DNA of 64,000 nucleotides from Phenylobacterium sp. (GTDB lineage: Bacteria > Pseudomonadota > Alphaproteobacteria > Caulobacterales > Caulobacteraceae): contig NZ_PNLB01000017.1 in the NCBI RefSeq assembly GCF_013822795.1, positions 55,653 to 119,652 of the forward strand, read 5' to 3'. Shown here in pieces: positions 39,327 through 48,981 of this stretch. Within the stretch, counting starts at the first letter, position 1. Each line of letters starts with the position of its first letter. The notes beneath the pieces are model-generated. The model did no database searches. It had not been told where the DNA came from and saw nothing but the letters and a program-made list of their open reading frames with translations. Both the position numbers and the translations under genes were made by a program.

Positions 39327-39944
39327 TCAGGCCGGCGCCTTTTCCGCGGCGCGGGCCTTCACGCGCTCGATCCAGGCGGCGATGTTCTTGTTGTCCGGAT
39401 TGATCGGCTGACCGACCGAGGCGCCGAACTGCAGGAAGCAGAACAGTAGGATGTCGGCCAGGGTGAAGCGGTCGCCCGCCACCCAGGTCTTGCCGGTCAT
39501 CAGGCCGTCCAGCCAGGTGATCTTCTCCTGAGCCAGTTCCTTCAGGTCGCCGGCGGCGTGCGGGATGGTGCGCAGGCGGCTTTGGAACAGCGGCAGGCCT
39601 TCGGCGAACCGGAAGCCGTTGGCCATTGGTTCGCAGATGTTGAGGTCGATGCGGCGCACCCACATGCGGGTGGCGGCGCGCTCTTCGGGGGTCGCGCCGA
39701 TCAGCGACGGGCCGGCGAGCTTCTCATCGAGGTATTCGCAGATGGCCGTGATTTCGGCGAGATGCGAGCCGTCGTCGAGCTCAAGGCACGGCAGCTGGCC
39801 GGCCGGGTTCTTGGCGACGTAGGGCGGCTGGCGGTTTTCGCCGGCCATCAGGTCGACCTTCTCGGTCGGGATCTCCGCGCCCTTCTCGGCCAGGAACATG
39901 GCCACGACGGCCGGATTGGGGCCCATCGACGTATAGAGTTTCAT
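39327..39944 (-). CDS. glutathione S-transferase family protein
   Basis: 205 residues. The N-terminal thioredoxin-like domain (1-80) starts MKLYTSMGPNPAVVAMFLAEKG and has the cis-Pro in AGQLPCLELDDGSHLAEITAI. The C-terminal all-helical domain (90-205) has the conserved N-capping motif ADILLFCFL. Start ATG 39944 has GGGAGGA upstream and lacks the odd upstream 11 residues. Substrate unknown: detoxification or glutathione-dependent chemistry. Confidence 0.88.
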   Translation of the reverse strand: MKLYTSMGPNPAVVAMFLAEKGAEIPTEKVDLMAGENRQPPYVAKNPAGQLPCLELDDGSHLAEITAICEYLDEKLAGPSLIGATPEERAATRMWVRRIDLNICEPMANGFRFAEGLPLFQSRLRTIPHAAGDLKELAQEKITWLDGLMTGKTWVAGDRFTLADILLFCFLQFGASVGQPINPDNKNIAAWIERVKARAAEKAPA

Positions 39945-40008
39945 GCCGTCCTCCCTGGCAATTTTGTTGGCCGGCACGATGCGCAGGCTTACGCGAGGGT
40001 GATCAAGC

Positions 40009-41379
40009 TCAATCTCGCGGCGCGACCCTCACGGGCAGCCCGCCTTGCGGTCGCAGGCTGACGTCTGCGGTTGGAAACACCGCATGGTCGAGATCTGGCG
40101 AGAACCGGAAGCGCGCCAGCCATGTGGCCAGGATCAGCGCGCCCTCGATCATTGCGAATTGGGCGCCGATGCAGACGCGCGGGCCGGCGCCGAACGGGAT
40201 GTACTGAAAACGGTGGTGACCGGCCTTGACCTGCGGGCCGAAGTTCTCGGGATCGAAGCCGTCGGGGTCTCGCCATAGCGCCGCATGGCGGTGCACGACC
40301 CAGGGCCAGATCGACACGACGTCGCCCTTGCGCACCGCGCGGCCGCAGATAACGTCGTCGGCCAACGCCTCGCGCTCGATCCTGTGCACGGGCGGATAAA
40401 GCCGCATGGCTTCCTCCAGCACCATGCGGACGTAAGGCAGACGAGCGGCAATCTGGTCCGCGCTGCTCCCCGAGGCGAGGGCGGCCTTAGCTTCGGTCGC
40501 GGCGCGCTCCTGGACCGCAGGCGAACGGCTCAGCAGGTAAAGGCTCCAGGTGATCGCATTGGCGGTCGTCTCGTGCCCGGCGACCAGGAAGGTCACGGCA
40601 TTGTCGAGGGACAGCTTGGCCGCCTGCTCGGGTGAACGTGTCTTGGCGAAGGCGGCGATGATCCGGCTCATGAAGTCCGCTGGCGGGGCGGGGTCGGCTT
40701 GGCGCGCGCGAATGAACTCGGTCAGCCGGGCGAGCAGGTACTTCTGGCCGGCCCGACCGCGGCGCGCCGTCGGCGAGCGGTCCAGCCAGGGCGCGCCGAA
40801 GAGAACGCCCGGGCGATACTCGGCCAAGCCCGCCAGCGCCGAATGGATGTGAACCGAGGCCTCGTCGGAGGTCAGGGCGGTTTCGCCCGAAAACAGCGCC
40901 TGGCCAATCACGTCGAAGGTCGCGCGCACGGCCTCGGCCGAGGCGTCGATGCGGCCGTCCGGCTGCTGGGGCCACTGATCCGCCGAGCGTTTCGCCACGT
41001 CCAGGAAGATCGGCGCGAATTCGGCGATTGCGCCAGGAGTGAACACAGGCGCCATCAGGCGGCGCTGGTCCTTCCAGGAATCTCCGTCGGCCAGGAAGAG
41101 ACCCTCGCCGATCATCGACCCGAACAGCCGCTTGACGATCCGGGGCTTGGCGTAGCTCGCGGCGTTGGTCAGCAGCACGTGGCCGATGGCGTCCGGATCG
41201 CTGACCAGATGGTAGCGCAGCGTCGCGATGCGTCGGAACCAGTATGGCTGCTCGAACGCCTCTTGCGGCCAGTTCAGCAACGGGTTGCGCCGCATCTCGC
41301 CGACAAACTGCCGCCAGACGGGAAGCTGGCGTTCCAGGCGGGGCGGATAGACCGGCTTGAAGTCGAGCGTCTGGTTCAC
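40009..41379 (-). CDS. cytochrome P450
   Basis: 456-residue haem monooxygenase. The oxygen-activation helix I is VAGHETTANAITWSLYLL, the ExxR motif is in LEEAMRLYPPVHRIER, and the haem-binding loop FGAGPRVCIGAQFA gives the axial Cys at about 403. It is soluble, without an N-terminal anchor. Start GTG 41379 has GGAGGG 8 nt upstream; an in-frame TTG at 41403 is less likely. Sequence features (long R-x-E-x chain, GP at the loop) resemble CYP4/CYP110-type fatty acid or terpenoid hydroxylases. No redox partner gene is adjacent. Confidence 0.9.
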   Translation of the reverse strand: MNQTLDFKPVYPPRLERQLPVWRQFVGEMRRNPLLNWPQEAFEQPYWFRRIATLRYHLVSDPDAIGHVLLTNAASYAKPRIVKRLFGSMIGEGLFLADGDSWKDQRRLMAPVFTPGAIAEFAPIFLDVAKRSADQWPQQPDGRIDASAEAVRATFDVIGQALFSGETALTSDEASVHIHSALAGLAEYRPGVLFGAPWLDRSPTARRGRAGQKYLLARLTEFIRARQADPAPPADFMSRIIAAFAKTRSPEQAAKLSLDNAVTFLVAGHETTANAITWSLYLLSRSPAVQERAATEAKAALASGSSADQIAARLPYVRMVLEEAMRLYPPVHRIEREALADDVICGRAVRKGDVVSIWPWVVHRHAALWRDPDGFDPENFGPQVKAGHHRFQYIPFGAGPRVCIGAQFAMIEGALILATWLARFRFSPDLDHAVFPTADVSLRPQGGLPVRVAPRD

Positions 41380-41468
41380 TCTGGGCCCTCCAGAAGGCGA
41401 CAAAGGCTCCGCGACACTGCGATCCTTGTCACACGACTTCTGCGTCGAGGGCCCGTGAGCTCAGCTCA

Positions 41469-42356
41469 CTAGAGGGGGCTGGGCTCCGGCGGCGGCTCGG
41501 GCAGGGGGATGAACTCCTGGTCGTCGGCGTCCGGCAGCTTCATGCGCCCAGCGCGCCAGTCGGCCTTGGCCTGCTCCAGGCGGTCCTTGGACGAGGAGAC
41601 GAAGTTCCACTCGATCAGGCGCGGGCCGATGGGCTCGCCGCCCAGCAGCATGACGATGGCGTCGGTCACAGCCTTGAAGCGGACGGTCTGTCCAGGCTCG
41701 AAGACCATCATCTGGCCCTCATGGAACTGTCGGCCGTCCACCTCGACCAATCCCTGGGCGACATAGGCCGCGCGCTCCGGGTACTCGGCCGGCAGGTCGG
41801 CCTCGGCGCCCGGCTTCAGCTGCCAGTGGACATAGAACATCGGCGAGTGCGTGCGCACCGGGGAGGTCGCGCCATAGGCCTGTCCGGCGATCAGCCGCGC
41901 CCACAGGCCGTTGCTTTCGTAAGTCGGCAGGGTGTCGGCGCCATAGTGGTCGAAGGCCGGATCGGTCTCCTCGTCCTCGACGGGCAGGGCGATCCAGGCT
42001 TGGATGCCGTTCATGCGCCCACCGTGCTCGCGCAGGGCTTCGAAGCGTTCGGAGTGGGTGATGCCGCGGCCGGCGGTCATCCAGTTGACCTCGCCGGGGC
42101 GGATCGGCTGCACGGCGCCCACCGAGTCACGGTGGGTCATCTCGCCTTCGAACAGATAGGACAGGGTCGACAGCCCAATATGCGGATGTGGCCGCACGTC
42201 GACCTCGCGCCCGAAGCCGGGCTCGAAGGCGGCCGGGCCCATGTGATCGAAGAAGATGAAGGGACCGATCATCCGCCGCTTGGCGAACGGCAGGACGCGA
42301 CCGACCTCGAACCCGCCGAGGTCTTTGCGACGTTGGTCAATGACAAGTTCGATCAT
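41469..42356 (-). CDS. pirin family protein
   Basis: 295-residue bicupin. The N-terminal cupin carries the full metal site H57, H59, H101 and E103 (RPHPHIGLSTLSYLFEGEM; GRGITHSERF), expected to bind Fe. The C-terminal cupin has the pirin domain pattern with MLLGGEPIGPRLIEWNFVSS. Some bacterial pirins have quercetin dioxygenase activity and others regulate metabolism; the role here is unknown. Start ATG 42356. Not obviously operonic with the Lrp gene upstream. Confidence 0.9.
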   Translation of the reverse strand: MIELVIDQRRKDLGGFEVGRVLPFAKRRMIGPFIFFDHMGPAAFEPGFGREVDVRPHPHIGLSTLSYLFEGEMTHRDSVGAVQPIRPGEVNWMTAGRGITHSERFEALREHGGRMNGIQAWIALPVEDEETDPAFDHYGADTLPTYESNGLWARLIAGQAYGATSPVRTHSPMFYVHWQLKPGAEADLPAEYPERAAYVAQGLVEVDGRQFHEGQMMVFEPGQTVRFKAVTDAIVMLLGGEPIGPRLIEWNFVSSSKDRLEQAKADWRAGRMKLPDADDQEFIPLPEPPPEPSPL

Positions 42357-42403
42357 GTTCCGGCTCCCTACGCAGGTTCCTGCGAGGGAGCGCAGGAACG
42401 AGG

Positions 42404-42913
42404 CTAGCCTTGCGCGCTCACGTAAGGGCTGACAAGGCCGAGGGGCGCGGCGGTGGTGTTCTTCACCGAGCGGATCACGATGCGGCTCTCGATGTTCGAA
42501 ACCAGGCCCAGCGACAGGATCTTCTCGCGCAGGAAATCGTCGAACGCATGCATGTCGCGGGTGACGACGCGCAGCTCGTAGTCGGCCGAGCCGGTGACCG
42601 TGGCGCACTGCACCACTTCGGGCAGCTTGGTGATCGCGGTCTCGAAGGCGTCGAGGTTGTCCTTGGTCGGCAAGCTGAGCTTGACGGTGCAATAGACCTC
42701 GAAGCCCAGGCCCAGCAGGTCGCGGTCCAGGATGGTCACCCGGCGCTGAATGACGCCGGTGTCTTCCAGCCGCTTGATCCGCCGCCAGCAGGGGCTGGAG
42801 GACAATCCGACCCGTTCAGCGATCTCGGCGACCGACAAACCGGCGTCGTGCTGGATGAGATCCAGAATCTTGGCATCGACCGCGTCGAGGGCCTCGGACA
42901 ATTTTTCCTCCAT
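42404..42913 (-). CDS. Lrp/AsnC-family transcriptional regulator
   Basis: 169 residues. An N-terminal helix-turn-helix (IAERVGLSSSPCWRRIKRLE) is followed by the RAM ligand domain (LPEVVQCATVTGSADYELRV and the Gly-rich loop region), which senses amino acids. Divergent from the indolepyruvate ferredoxin oxidoreductase gene, with a 129-bp AT-rich intergenic region (42914-43042). Control of that gene in response to an amino acid is the most likely role; LysR-like autocontrol is also usual for the family. Confidence 0.9.
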   Translation of the reverse strand: MEEKLSEALDAVDAKILDLIQHDAGLSVAEIAERVGLSSSPCWRRIKRLEDTGVIQRRVTILDRDLLGLGFEVYCTVKLSLPTKDNLDAFETAITKLPEVVQCATVTGSADYELRVVTRDMHAFDDFLREKILSLGLVSNIESRIVIRSVKNTTAAPLGLVSPYVSAQG

Positions 42914-43042
42914 CAAACCGCAGAATTTGGCGTCAATCTTGCCCCGAAACGACCTTACGGGGGCACGCCTTTGGCAAGCAATTCCATCGAACTTATATGA
43001 TCTTCTATTGGCATTAGGGAGCCGAAAAGGAAAGATATTGCT

Positions 43043-46000
43043 ATGCGGCACGCTGACGTGACGCTCGACGACAAATTCCTGCTCACGGAAGGTCGAGTTT
43101 TCATCACGGGCGTCCAGGCGCTGCTCCGGGTGATGCTGGATCAGCACCGTCTGGACAAGGCTGCGGGGCTCCACACCGCCGGATTCGTCTCTGGCTATCG
43201 CGGCTCGCCGCTTGGCGGGCTGGACCAGCAGGCGCACCGGGCCGGTAAGTTCCTCAAGGAGGCCGAGGTCGTCTTCAAGGAGGGCCTCAACGAGGACCTC
43301 GCCGCGACCGCCGTCTGGGGCAGCCAGCAGGCCAACCTGTTCCCCGGCGCCAAGTTCGATGGCGTGACCGGCATGTGGTACGGCAAGGCGCCGGGCGTCG
43401 ACCGCACCGGCGACGCCTTCAAGCACGCCAACTTCGCCGGCACTTGGGCCAAGGGCGGCGTGCTGGCCGTGGCCGGCGACGACCACAACTGCAAATCCTC
43501 CACCCTGCCGTCGCAGTCGGAATTCGCGTTCCAGGACTTCGAGATGCCGGTGCTGTCGCCGGCCGACGTGCAGGAGGTGCTCGACTTCGGCCTGATGGGC
43601 ATCGCCATGTCGCGGTTCTCGGGCCTGTGGGTCGGGCTGATCGCGCTGGCCGACACCATGGACTCCGGCGTCACCATCGACGTCTCGGTCAACCGCCACC
43701 AGATCTCGGTTCCGACCAACTTCAACATGCCGGCCGGCGGCCTGGGCATCCGCCTCAAGGACCAGCCGCTGGAGAAGGAGCGCCGGCTCCGCAATTTCAA
43801 GATTCCGGCCGCCCTGGCCTTCGCCCGCGCCAACCGGCTCGACCGGGTGATGCTTGGCTCCTCGCGCCCGCGGCTCGGCATCGTCTGCCAGGGCCAGGCC
43901 TACAAGGACGTTATCGAGGCCCTCGCGGCCATGGGCATCTCGGCCAAGGAAGCCTCCGATCTCGGCGTCGCCATCTACAAGGTCGGCATGCCCTGGCCGC
44001 TGGAGCCGACCGGGCTGCGCGCCTTCGCGGCCGGTCTCGAAACCCTGATGGTCGTCGAGCACAAGCGCCCGCTGATCGAGACCCAGGCCCGCGCCGCGCT
44101 CTACGACCTGCCGGCCCACGCCCGCCCGAAGATCGTCGGCAAGGTCGACGAACAGGGCCATCCTCTACTCTCGGAGCTCGGCTCGCTGTCGGTGGCTGAG
44201 GTCGCGCTGGCGATCGCCGACCGACTTCCGCCCGGCCCGCACATGGAGCGGGTCCACGACTACCTCTCGCGCGTGTCGGCCGCTTCGGTCGCCGCCGTCA
44301 CCCTGGCCGCCGAGCAGCAGCGCAAGCCGTTCTTCTGCTCGGGCTGCCCGCACAACACCTCGACCCGGCTGCCGGAAGGGACCCGTGCCCTGGCCGGGAT
44401 CGGCTGCCACTACATGGCCAGCTTCTCGGACCCGCAGACCGATCTGAACAGCCACATGGGCGGCGAAGGGCTGACCTGGGTCGGCTCGGCCCCGTTCACC
44501 ACCGAACCGCATGTGTTCGTGAACCTGGGTGACGGCACCTACAACCACTCAGGTTCTCTGGCGATCCGCGCCTCGATCGCCGCGAATTCGCACGTCACCT
44601 ACAAGCTGCTGTTCAACGACGCCGTCGCCATGACCGGCGGCCAGGCGGCGGAAAGCGGCTTCACCCCCGCCCAGATCACCCGCCAGCTGGCCTCCGAAGG
44701 CGTGATCAAGACCGTCATCGTCGCCGACGACCCCAGTCGCTACGAGGGCGTCAACGACCTGGCGCCCGGCGTCGAGGTCAAGCCGCGGTCCGAACTGATG
44801 GACGTGCAGAAGCTGCTGCGCGAGACGCCCGGCGTCACGGTGCTGCTCTACGATCAGGTCTGCGCCACCGAAAAGCGCCGCCGCCGCAAGCGCGGTTCGA
44901 TGGACGTCGCCACCAAGCGCGTGTTCATCAATCCGCTGGTCTGCGAAGGCTGTGGTGACTGCTCGAAGAAGTCGAACTGTGTCTCCGTCGAGCCGCTGAA
45001 CACCGAGTTCGGCCGCAAGCGTAAGATCAACCAGTCGAGCTGCAACACCGACTACTCGTGCCTGAACGGCTTCTGCCCGTCGTTCATCACCATCGAGGGC
45101 GGCGAGAACGCCCAGGCCAAGACCCTGCCGGCGCTGACCGCCGACTCCACGCCGCTGCCGACGTTCGAGCCGCTGGAAGGCGTGCGCAACATCGTCTTCA
45201 CCGGCATCGGAGGCACCGGCGTCACAACCGTGGCCTCGATCCTGGCCATGGCCGCCCACGTCGACGGCCGCGCCTCGTCGGTGGTGGACATGACCGGCCT
45301 GGCCCAAAAGGGCGGGGCGGTGTTCTCCCACGTGCGTATCGGCGAGACCGAGGAGACCGTCGTCGGCGGCCGCGTGCCGGCCGCTTCGGCCCACGTGCTG
45401 ATCGCCTGTGACATCCTCTCGGCGGCCGGCGCCGACGCCCTGGCGCTCTACGCCAAGGATCGCACCGCCGCCGTGGCCAACGAGGACTTCGCTCCGACGG
45501 CCGACTTCGTCACCGATCGCGACGTGCGTTTCGACAGCGGTTCAATGTCCCGCCGGATCAAGGCGGCGGCCAAGACCTTCGCCGAATGCCCGGCTCACCA
45601 TCTGGCCGAGACCAACTTCGGCGACGCCATCTACGCCAACATGATCATGGTCGGGTTCGCCTGGCAGAAGGGGCTGATCCCGCTCTCCAGCCGCGCCGTC
45701 TACCGCGCCATCCGCCTCAACGGCGTGCAGGCCGACGCCAACCTCCAGGCGTTCGAGCTCGGTCGCCGCGTGGCCGACGACCCGAGCCTGGCCGCGGCCG
45801 CCGAGGACCATACCCCGACGCCCGAAACCATGCCGCTGGGCGAGCTGATCGCTCACCGCACCCGCGAGCTGACCGCCTACCAGAACGCGGCCTACGCCAA
45901 GCGTTACGCCGATCAGGTCGCCAAGGTCGCGGCCGCCGAGGCGCCGCTCGGCGGCGAGGCGTTGACCCGGGCCGTGGCCGTGAACCTCTACAAGCTGATG

Positions 46001-46459
46001 GCCTACAAGGACGAGTACGAGGTCGCGCGCCTCTACACCGACGGCCGGTTTGCGCAGGAGCGCGCCCAGACCTTCAAGGGCGGCAAGACCAAGATCCTGC
46101 TCTCGCCGCCGCTGATCGCGCCCAAGGGCCCGGACGGCAAGCCGAAGAAGATCGAGTTCGGCGGCTGGATGCTGGAGACGGCGTTCCCGATCATGGCCAA
46201 GATGAAGGGCCTGCGCGGCGGCCCGCTCGACATCTTCGGCCGGACCGAGGAGCGCCGCATGGAGCGGGGCCTGATCGCCGATTACGAGGCCGGCCTCGCC
46301 AAGTTGCTGGCCGGTCTCGACGCCGAGCATCTGCCGCTGGCGACCAAGATCGCCGCCGTACCGCAGGCCATCCGCGGCTTTGGCCACATCAAGGAAGCCT
46401 CGGTGAAGGTCGCCAAGGCCGACGAGGCCAAGCTCTGGGCGCAGTGGGAGGCGGCCTAG
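43043..46459 (+). CDS. fused indolepyruvate ferredoxin oxidoreductase (IorA-IorB)
   Basis: 1138 residues. This single chain fuses the subunits of indolepyruvate:ferredoxin oxidoreductase, which decarboxylates aryl-pyruvates to aryl-acyl-CoA with ferredoxin reduction. The N-terminal half holds the pyrimidine and TPP-binding domains (SGYRGSPLGGLD; CSGCPHNTSTRLPEGT; VNLGDGTYNHSGSLAIRAS). An iron-sulfur region has CEGCGDCSKKSNC (about 634-646). The gamma (IorB) domain starts at TGIGGTGVTTVASILA (about 722). Aerobic alphaproteobacterial versions of this fused form serve degradation of aromatic or branched amino acids. AAAGGA precedes ATG 43043. Divergent Lrp regulator. Confidence 0.92.
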   Translation: MRHADVTLDDKFLLTEGRVFITGVQALLRVMLDQHRLDKAAGLHTAGFVSGYRGSPLGGLDQQAHRAGKFLKEAEVVFKEGLNEDLAATAVWGSQQANLFPGAKFDGVTGMWYGKAPGVDRTGDAFKHANFAGTWAKGGVLAVAGDDHNCKSSTLPSQSEFAFQDFEMPVLSPADVQEVLDFGLMGIAMSRFSGLWVGLIALADTMDSGVTIDVSVNRHQISVPTNFNMPAGGLGIRLKDQPLEKERRLRNFKIPAALAFARANRLDRVMLGSSRPRLGIVCQGQAYKDVIEALAAMGISAKEASDLGVAIYKVGMPWPLEPTGLRAFAAGLETLMVVEHKRPLIETQARAALYDLPAHARPKIVGKVDEQGHPLLSELGSLSVAEVALAIADRLPPGPHMERVHDYLSRVSAASVAAVTLAAEQQRKPFFCSGCPHNTSTRLPEGTRALAGIGCHYMASFSDPQTDLNSHMGGEGLTWVGSAPFTTEPHVFVNLGDGTYNHSGSLAIRASIAANSHVTYKLLFNDAVAMTGGQAAESGFTPAQITRQLASEGVIKTVIVADDPSRYEGVNDLAPGVEVKPRSELMDVQKLLRETPGVTVLLYDQVCATEKRRRRKRGSMDVATKRVFINPLVCEGCGDCSKKSNCVSVEPLNTEFGRKRKINQSSCNTDYSCLNGFCPSFITIEGGENAQAKTLPALTADSTPLPTFEPLEGVRNIVFTGIGGTGVTTVASILAMAAHVDGRASSVVDMTGLAQKGGAVFSHVRIGETEETVVGGRVPAASAHVLIACDILSAAGADALALYAKDRTAAVANEDFAPTADFVTDRDVRFDSGSMSRRIKAAAKTFAECPAHHLAETNFGDAIYANMIMVGFAWQKGLIPLSSRAVYRAIRLNGVQADANLQAFELGRRVADDPSLAAAAEDHTPTPETMPLGELIAHRTRELTAYQNAAYAKRYADQVAKVAAAEAPLGGEALTRAVAVNLYKLMAYKDEYEVARLYTDGRFAQERAQTFKGGKTKILLSPPLIAPKGPDGKPKKIEFGGWMLETAFPIMAKMKGLRGGPLDIFGRTEERRMERGLIADYEAGLAKLLAGLDAEHLPLATKIAAVPQAIRGFGHIKEASVKVAKADEAKLWAQWEAA

Positions 46460-46477
46460 CGCCGCCTCTCAGCGGAT

Positions 46478-46589
46478 GTCATCCCGGTTTCGGCGCAGCC
46501 GAAGACCGGGACCCATTGCCGCCTGAGCGCGAAGAATCCATCCGGTGTTCATAGGTCCCGGACAAACGCTGCGCGCTTTCCGGGATGAC
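46478..46589. repeat. REP-like composite inverted repeat
   Basis: Outer arms GTCATCCCGG (46478-46487) and CCGGGATGAC (46580-46589) are inverted. Inside are two further hairpins: CCCGGT-TTCGG...CCGAAG-ACCGGG and TCCCGGA...TCCGGGA. It shares TCATCCCGG and CCGGGACCCAT with the element at 29512-29621. Sits between convergent genes; could double as a terminator. Confidence 0.65.
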
Positions 46590-46599
46590 ACCTTGAGCG

Positions 46600-47778
46600 C
46601 TACTTCGCCGCCGCACGCACGGCCTGGGCGAAGGCCATCTGCGCCTGCCAGAGTTCGTCCTTCGACGCCGCCGGCCAGGCGGAGTTGATCGCGATGACCA
46701 GCTTCTCGGCCGGATAGATGAAGATCTGCTGGCCGAAGATGCCTTCGGCTGCATAGCCATCGGGGACGATCCACCAGAAGTAGCCATAGCCGGTTTCCAC
46801 GCCGCCCGGCGGGAAGGATTGGTGGGCGCGGGTGGCGTCGGCGACCCAGCCGGCCGGCAGCACGTCCTGGCCGTTCACCTTGCCGTCTTCCAGCATGAAC
46901 TGACCAAGGCGCGCATAGTCGCGGGCGGTCATCGACATGCAGCAGCCGCCCCGCTCGTGGCCGGCCGCGTCGTTCACCCAGATGGCGTCCTGCTCCATGC
47001 CGTAGGGCGCCCAGATCTTTTCGGACAGGTAGGCCGATAGCGGCTTACCGACCGCATTGGAGACCAGGATGCCAGCCAGGTCGGTCTCGCCGGTCTTGTA
47101 GACGAACTTGGCGCCGGGCGCGGCTTCGCGCGGCAGCTTGCGCATGTAGCTGACGATCGGGTTCATGCCCGGCTCGCCCGGCGTCGTTCCGGCCTTGGCG
47201 ACGTCGGAATTGAGATCGGTATAGTCCTCGTTCCACTTCACGCCGGAGGTCATGGTCAGCAGTTGGCGGACCGTCACGCCTTCGTACGCGCCGCCCTTGA
47301 GCTCGGGGATGTAGTTGGTGACGACGTCGTCGAGGCTCTTGATCTTGCCGTCCTTGATCGCCGCCCCGACCAGGGTGGCGGTGACCGACTTGGCGACCGA
47401 GAACGAGGTCCAGCGCTCGTTTGGCTGACGATCCAGGCCGTAGCGCTCGAGCACGATCTGGCCGTCCTTCAGCACGACGACGCCGGAGGTGTTCATCGCC
47501 GCCATATAGCTGTCGACGGTCTGCGGTTGGCCGCTCCAGGTCCACTTCGGGTCGATCTGGCGGGCGGCGAGCGGCAGTTCGCGCACATGCGCGCCGCGCG
47601 GCACCACCTGGACCGGAGTCACCTTCTCCATATTGCGATAGCCGTAGCGCTGCTGATCAGGCGTCCAGGCCAGGATCGAGCCGCCGGCGGGCGGCGGCGG
47701 CGGATCTGCCGCCAGCGCCGCGCTGTGCAGGCCGGCGGCCGCCGCCAGGGCCATCAGTGTAAGTCTGCTCGCGTGCAT
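46600..47778 (-). CDS. exported serine hydrolase, beta-lactamase/NylB-like
   Basis: 392 residues with a signal peptide (AALA-ADPP). The catalytic S-x-x-K motif is SVAK in SFSVAKSVTAT, with KLxLxxL-type core VTVRQLLTMTSGVKW, a Tyr in a YxN-like position and the later His-containing region. This is the class C beta-lactamase/penicillin-binding fold used by 6-aminohexanoate-dimer hydrolases (NylB) and esterases. The substrate is unknown; the family hydrolyses amides or esters in the periplasm. Confidence 0.87.
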   Translation of the reverse strand: MHASRLTLMALAAAAGLHSAALAADPPPPPAGGSILAWTPDQQRYGYRNMEKVTPVQVVPRGAHVRELPLAARQIDPKWTWSGQPQTVDSYMAAMNTSGVVVLKDGQIVLERYGLDRQPNERWTSFSVAKSVTATLVGAAIKDGKIKSLDDVVTNYIPELKGGAYEGVTVRQLLTMTSGVKWNEDYTDLNSDVAKAGTTPGEPGMNPIVSYMRKLPREAAPGAKFVYKTGETDLAGILVSNAVGKPLSAYLSEKIWAPYGMEQDAIWVNDAAGHERGGCCMSMTARDYARLGQFMLEDGKVNGQDVLPAGWVADATRAHQSFPPGGVETGYGYFWWIVPDGYAAEGIFGQQIFIYPAEKLVIAINSAWPAASKDELWQAQMAFAQAVRAAAK

Positions 47779-47868
47779 GGGCGCCCTCCCGCTCTATTTG
47801 TAATTGGCGGCCAAGCTAGAGAGGCCTGGGCGGTTTGCATACCGCCGTGCTTCGGCTAGGCCTTGGCT

Positions 47869-48981
47869 ATGGCGGATTTCGATTTCGATGCGGTCGTGGT
47901 GGGCGCCGGGGCCGTGGGCCTGGCCTGCGGTTATGCGCTCAGCAGGCGCGGTCTGGTGGCGGCGGTGCTCGAGGCCGGGCCGATCATCGGCGAGGGCGTG
48001 TCGGCGCGGAATTCCGAGGTCATCCACGGCGGGCTCTACTATCCGACCGGCTCGCTGAAGGCGCGGCTCTGCGTGCAGGGACGCCGCGCGCTCTACGCCT
48101 TCCTTGATGCGCACAAGGTCGCCTACGACCGTTGCGGCAAGCTGGTGGTCGCCACCAACGCCGAGGAGGTCGGCCGGCTCGACGGCATCCTCGAGCAGGC
48201 TCAGACCAACGACGTCGAGGGCATGGCGCGGCTGACCAAGGCGCAGGCCTTGGCGCTCGAACCGCAGCTGAACTGCGAGGCGGCGCTGATCTCGCCGGAA
48301 AGCGGCGTCTTCGACAGCCACGGCTACATGCTGGCCCTGCAGGGCGAGATCGAAGCCGCCGGCGGGGCGGTGGTCACGTCGACGCCGTTCGAAGGTGCGA
48401 CCCCGCTAGATGGCGGCGGCTATTCGATCCGGGCGGGCGGCGCTGAGCCGACCGCCCTGACCGCACGGCTGCTGGTCACCGCGCCGGGCCTCTCAGCCCA
48501 GGCCGTCGCTGGCGAGATTGAGGGCTTTCCGAAGGCGAGCATCCCGCCGCTACACTATGGCAAGGGCGTCTACTTCCGGCTCAGCGGCAAGGCGCCGTTC
48601 GCGCGGCTGATCTATCCGCCGCCGATCCCCGGTGCGCTCGGCACCCACTATCGCCGCGACCTTGGCGGCCAGGCGGTGTTCGGCCCCGACCTGCACTATG
48701 TCGACGAGCTGGACTACAGCGTCGATCCGGCGCTGGGCGACGAGTTCTACGCCTACATCCGCAAGTTCTGGCCCAGCCTGCCGGACGGCGCCTTGGCCCC
48801 CGACTATGCCGGCATCCGACCCAAGCTGCACGGCCCCGGCGAGCCGCAGCCCGACTTCCGCATCGACGGACCGGAGGCGCACGGCCTGACCGGGCTCGTG
48901 ACCCTGTTCGGCATCGAGAGCCCGGGCCTGACCTCCTCGCTGGCGATCGGCGAAGAGGTCGCCGGGCGGCTGGGCCTCTAG
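47869..48981 (+). CDS. FAD-dependent oxidoreductase (LhgO-like)
   Basis: 370 residues. N-terminal FAD-binding motif [21 protein letters not shown], then [23 protein letters not shown], the hallmark of the L-2-hydroxyglutarate dehydrogenase/oxidase branch of the DAO family. The C-terminal [21 protein letters not shown] also fits. It probably oxidises a small 2-hydroxy or amino acid with FAD; L-2-hydroxyglutarate is the best guess. ATG 47869 is preferred over TTG 47863. The promoter region is shared with the divergent serine hydrolase. Confidence 0.87.
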   Translation: MADFDFDAVVVGAGAVGLACGYALSRRGLVAAVLEAGPIIGEGVSARNSEVIHGGLYYPTGSLKARLCVQGRRALYAFLDAHKVAYDRCGKLVVATNAEEVGRLDGILEQAQTNDVEGMARLTKAQALALEPQLNCEAALISPESGVFDSHGYMLALQGEIEAAGGAVVTSTPFEGATPLDGGGYSIRAGGAEPTALTARLLVTAPGLSAQAVAGEIEGFPKASIPPLHYGKGVYFRLSGKAPFARLIYPPPIPGALGTHYRRDLGGQAVFGPDLHYVDELDYSVDPALGDEFYAYIRKFWPSLPDGALAPDYAGIRPKLHGPGEPQPDFRIDGPEAHGLTGLVTLFGIESPGLTSSLAIGEEVAGRLGL

